Source: Thermodesulfovibrio sp.
GTDB lineage: Bacteria; Nitrospirota; Thermodesulfovibrionia; Thermodesulfovibrionales; JdFR-85
Reading direction: 5' to 3'
Assembly: GCA_027016675.1 (NCBI GenBank)
Contig: JALUSH010000027.1
Span: 1-16,991, forward strand
DNA: 16,991 nucleotides
The translations under genes were made by a program, and so were the position numbers. This document shows positions 14,165 to 16,991 of this stretch, in pieces (within the stretch, counting starts at the first letter, position 1; each line of letters starts with the position of its first letter). The notes below the pieces were generated by a model, which worked only from the letters and a program-made list of their open reading frames with translations, was not told the origin of the DNA and searched no databases.

Positions 14165-15606
14165 CTTTTTCTGGTAATATTGTATTTTTTCATAAGAGCA
14201 TGAAAGTTTGGCCTTAACATCCCTACATCCCTGGCGGCCCTGGACACATTCCAGTTGTTTCTTTTCAATGCCTCTAATACGAACTGCCTTTCCACCTCCT
14301 CAATGGAAATCTCACGAAGTTGTTTTTTTACATTTTTCAGTTCCTCGATGTTTTTTGGTACATGCCGTGGTTTACTCTCCTCAATAAAATCCAGGTCTCT
14401 CTCTTTTATAGAGTTGTCCTGGGAAATAAGAATTGCCCTCTGGATTGTATTTTCAAGTTCCCTCACATTACCTGGCCAGTCATGATTGATAAGGATCTTC
14501 ATTGCCTCAGCAGTTATATTTACAACATCTTTGCCCAATTCTTCAGAATACTTCCTCAGGAAATGGTATGCAAGCAAAGGGATATCATCCCTTCTTTCTC
14601 TAAGAGGTGGCACCCTTATAGGAAATATGTTGAGACGATAATATAGATCCTCCCTGAATGTACCTTCCTTGACCATCTCTTTCAGATCCCGATTGGTTGC
14701 AGCTATGAATCTAACATCAATCCTTCTTGATTGCTTACCACCTATGGGACGCAATTCCTTTTCCTGTAAGACCCTTAATAGTTTGGTCTGAAGGGGAAGG
14801 GGAAGATTACCAATCTCATCAAGGAACAATGTACCTCCCTCGGCCTCTTCTATGAGGCCTCTCTTATCTGTTACAGCACCCGTGAATGCACCACGTTTAT
14901 GACCAAAAAGTTCAGATTCTATCAGGTCATCTGGAAGGGTACCACAGTCCACAACCACAAAGGGATTATCTCTTCTTGGGCTATTGTAATGTATGGCTCT
15001 GGCCACAAGCTCTTTTCCTGTCCCACTCTCACCCATAATAAGTACAGTACTTGATGTAGGAGCAACAGATGAGATAAGTTCAAAGATACGCTCCATCTCT
15101 CTGGACTGGCCAATAATGTTTTTGATGTACTGAGAGGGAATTTGTCGTTTAAGCTGAAGGTTCTCTTCTCTCAGCCGTTTTTTCTCCAAGGCCCTTTCTG
15201 TAAGTGTAAGCAACTCATCAGGACGAAAGGGTTTTTCCACATAATCATAGGCTCCAAGCTTCATTGCCTGCACCGCAGTATCAACGGTTCCATAACCCGT
15301 TATCATGATAACCTCGATATTTGGGTTTCTTTCCTTAACCTCCCTGAGCAACTCTATGCCATCCATACCAGGCATCTTCAGGTCTGTTATAATGAGATCA
15401 AAATGATCCTCTTCAAAGACCCTCAGTGCCTCCTCGCCCGAGGATACAATTACCAGCCTGTATTTTCTCACCGATGAAAGAATCTTTTTACAGCTTTCTC
15501 GTACAATCTCCTCATCATCTACTATCAAGATCGATGCAGTCTTGGCTGGACTGTATTCATCTGTCATCTGAAAAACTTCCTGTTGCCTCTCTTCCATAAT
15601 TTTCAC
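14161..15606 (-). CDS. Sigma-54-dependent response regulator (NtrC family)
   Basis: A 481-residue transcription activator with three domains. The receiver (about 22-145) carries Asp30-Asp31 and phosphoacceptor Asp75 (ITDLKMPGMDG). The AAA+ domain (about 162-395) has Walker A GESGTGKE (192-199), the sigma-54 contact loop GAFTGA (239-244) and Walker B GTLFLDEI (258-265). A Fis-type helix-turn-helix ends the protein (about 440-475, ALKRNNWNVSRAARDVGMLRPNFHALMKKY). All motifs needed for ATP-driven opening of sigma-54 promoters are intact. The start is unclear: GTG at 15606 has GGAG 12 nt upstream, while an ATG at 15567 has AGGAAG 8 nt upstream. It lies 39 bp after the histidine-kinase gene, its likely cognate. 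No -24/-12 promoter was found in the window. Confidence 0.96.
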   Translation of the reverse strand: MKIMEERQQEVFQMTDEYSPAKTASILIVDDEEIVRESCKKILSSVRKYRLVIVSSGEEALRVFEEDHFDLIITDLKMPGMDGIELLREVKERNPNIEVIMITGYGTVDTAVQAMKLGAYDYVEKPFRPDELLTLTERALEKKRLREENLQLKRQIPSQYIKNIIGQSREMERIFELISSVAPTSSTVLIMGESGTGKELVARAIHYNSPRRDNPFVVVDCGTLPDDLIESELFGHKRGAFTGAVTDKRGLIEEAEGGTLFLDEIGNLPLPLQTKLLRVLQEKELRPIGGKQSRRIDVRFIAATNRDLKEMVKEGTFREDLYYRLNIFPIRVPPLRERRDDIPLLAYHFLRKYSEELGKDVVNITAEAMKILINHDWPGNVRELENTIQRAILISQDNSIKERDLDFIEESKPRHVPKNIEELKNVKKQLREISIEEVERQFVLEALKRNNWNVSRAARDVGMLRPNFHALMKKYNITRKR

Positions 15607-15645
15607 ACAAGTTTTTTACTCCAGTGTGACAGAGGGAATAAAACT

Positions 15646-16991
15646 CTACCCTTCCTTTGATTCAGGCCTTACAGGAAGCCTGATCAAAAAGGTTGTACCC
15701 TCACCCACCTTGCTCTTTACAATAATATGACCACCGTGTTTCCTTACTATGCCATGACTGACAGACAGGCCAAGCCCTGTACCTTTTCCAACAGGCTTTG
15801 TGGTAAAGAAAGGCTCAAAAAGTCTGCCCATATACTCCTCTGGTATTCCCGGGCCAGTATCAGTGAATTCTATCTCTATGTAGTCAACACCATCCTCCTT
15901 TATCATGCGGGTGGCTATTCTTATCTCTCCACGGTCATTCATGGCATCAGCAGCATTGATCAGAAGGTTCATATAGACCTGCTGAAGCTGTGAGGCATCT
16001 CCCTTGATATCGGGCAGGTCAGGGCTGAGGTCAGTGATAATCTTGATATTATGGAACTTGGCCTGATTTTTCACCATATCTATAACATGTCTTATTGTGT
16101 CATTAATCCTGATGTCCGACTTTTCAGCAGGTAAAGCCCTTGAGAAACCAAGGAGGCCTTTTATTATCTTTGAGCATCTCTCTGCCTGTTCAATTATTAC
16201 TTCGAGATCCTCTCTGTCCATCTTGTTCTCGGGTGGTATCCTTTGCAACATAAGATGTGCAAAGGTCACTATTCCTGTAAGGGGACTGTTGAGTTCATGG
16301 GCAACTCCAGCAGCCATCCTTCCAAGGGATGCTAACTTCTCGGTATGAATCATCTGCTCCTGCCCTCTTCTTATCTCCTCTGTCTTTTTCCTGACCTCCT
16401 CTTCCAGTTCTTTGGCCCAGTTTTCAAGTCTTTCCCTTGCAACCTTTAACTCCTTTGTCATTTCATTAAATGTCCTTGCAAGCATCCCCATTTCATCCTT
16501 GGTGTTTATCTCTATCCTGTGGTCAAGCTCACCCTTTGTCACCTTCTCCATACCTTCTGCCAGCAGGGTAATTGGTTTGATAATCAACTTCCACAGGATT
16601 ATACAGAGCACAACACAGCAGAAAAAGGTAAAGATAATTCCAAAGGTAAGGGTAAATATCTTCTGTCTTTTAAGGGTAAGAGCAAGATCAGCCATTGAAT
16701 ACTCAGCCTCGAGCACACCAAGGAACCTATCCTTTGCCTGACCTGAATGACACCTTGCTGTGACACATCCCTTCTCATTGACTATCGGGACTGCAAGCAT
16801 GAGGACCTTCTGGTCCTCAACCTCGTGGATTGACCATCTTTTTTTATTAAGGGTTGTCAATTGTCTCTTGCTTTTGTGACAGAGCAGGCATTCCCGGGAT
16901 TCAGAGGGAATCTTCTTCCTTAGATTCTCCTTTTTGGCTGAAAAGACGATATCCCCATCAGGATGTTTATATATGTTTATATTGATTATAT
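15646..16991 (-). CDS. Membrane sensor histidine kinase with two heme-c motifs (5' end outside window)
   Basis: A histidine kinase whose frame stays open to the window edge, with no start codon in the visible part (about 447 residues). The extracytoplasmic sensor domain contains CLLCH (16876-16890, canonical heme c) and CVTARCH (16747-16767, Cx4CH), the second followed by a LGVLEAEYSM segment. A membrane helix follows (about 112-133 of the visible part), then a HAMP linker (IIKPITLLAEGMEKVTKGELDHRIEI), a coiled coil, the phosphoacceptor His in VAHELNSPLTG, and the ATPase with N box LLINAADAM, G1 DTGPGIP, FEPFFTTKPVGKGTGLGLS. A TTG at 16860 would give a 404-residue protein but would cut off the first heme motif, so it is rejected. 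The kinase probably senses redox state or a heme-binding gas and phosphorylates the sigma-54 activator encoded 39 bp downstream. Confidence 0.92.
   Translation of the reverse strand, partial: IININIYKHPDGDIVFSAKKENLRKKIPSESRECLLCHKSKRQLTTLNKKRWSIHEVEDQKVLMLAVPIVNEKGCVTARCHSGQAKDRFLGVLEAEYSMADLALTLKRQKIFTLTFGIIFTFFCCVVLCIILWKLIIKPITLLAEGMEKVTKGELDHRIEINTKDEMGMLARTFNEMTKELKVARERLENWAKELEEEVRKKTEEIRRGQEQMIHTEKLASLGRMAAGVAHELNSPLTGIVTFAHLMLQRIPPENKMDREDLEVIIEQAERCSKIIKGLLGFSRALPAEKSDIRINDTIRHVIDMVKNQAKFHNIKIITDLSPDLPDIKGDASQLQQVYMNLLINAADAMNDRGEIRIATRMIKEDGVDYIEIEFTDTGPGIPEEYMGRLFEPFFTTKPVGKGTGLGLSVSHGIVRKHGGHIIVKSKVGEGTTFLIRLPVRPESKEG

Overview
The window looks like chromosome of an anaerobic, Gram-negative-type bacterium that respires with multiheme cytochromes. 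Genes common in low-GC Gram-positives (a ClpC ATPase with a UVR linker, RNase Y followed by YmdB) sit beside features of a diderm anaerobe: a lipobox-bearing TPR lipoprotein, a large membrane-anchored multiheme c-type cytochrome, a sigma-54 response regulator and a histidine kinase with heme-c motifs. Nitrospirota (Thermodesulfovibrio-like) or a deltaproteobacterial relative would fit. This assignment is inference from gene content only.

Left edge (1-959, + strand): the right end of an integrated element. A tyrosine recombinase, entering from outside the window, stops about 50 bp before a 3'-terminal tRNA fragment (T arm, acceptor strand, CCA) that best resembles tRNA-Asp. This is the displaced half of an attachment site, so the element body and the intact tRNA should lie to the left. 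Short direct repeats and a 17-bp palindrome sit at the end of the integrase.

983-5409 (+ strand): chromosomal genes. A TPR lipoprotein, a MarC-family membrane protein, clpC behind a near-consensus sigma-70 promoter, and a membrane-anchored TlpA/ResA-type thioredoxin.

5412-10987 (- strand): a tightly packed probable operon, rarA - rny - ymdB - ten-heme cytochrome, ending 2 bp from the convergent thioredoxin gene.

10988-11291: a noncoding stretch holding a 151-bp structure bounded by 20-bp inverted repeats (19 of 20 matching), a possible MITE, and a separate 18-bp palindrome.

11292-16991 (- strand): an eight-gene signalling operon. In transcription order it holds a sensor kinase with two heme-c motifs (5' end outside the window), a sigma-54 activator, a DRTGG-domain protein, an RsbT/RsbW-like ATPase, a second DRTGG protein, a PHP-domain protein, a second kinase-type ATPase and a stand-alone receiver. 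The middle five genes resemble the accessory block found beside electron-bifurcating [FeFe]-hydrogenase genes in Firmicutes and Thermotogae. No hydrogenase gene follows them here; the block is flanked by two-component genes. This heme-sensor/DRTGG/PHP/ATPase module is the best candidate in the window for an undescribed system.
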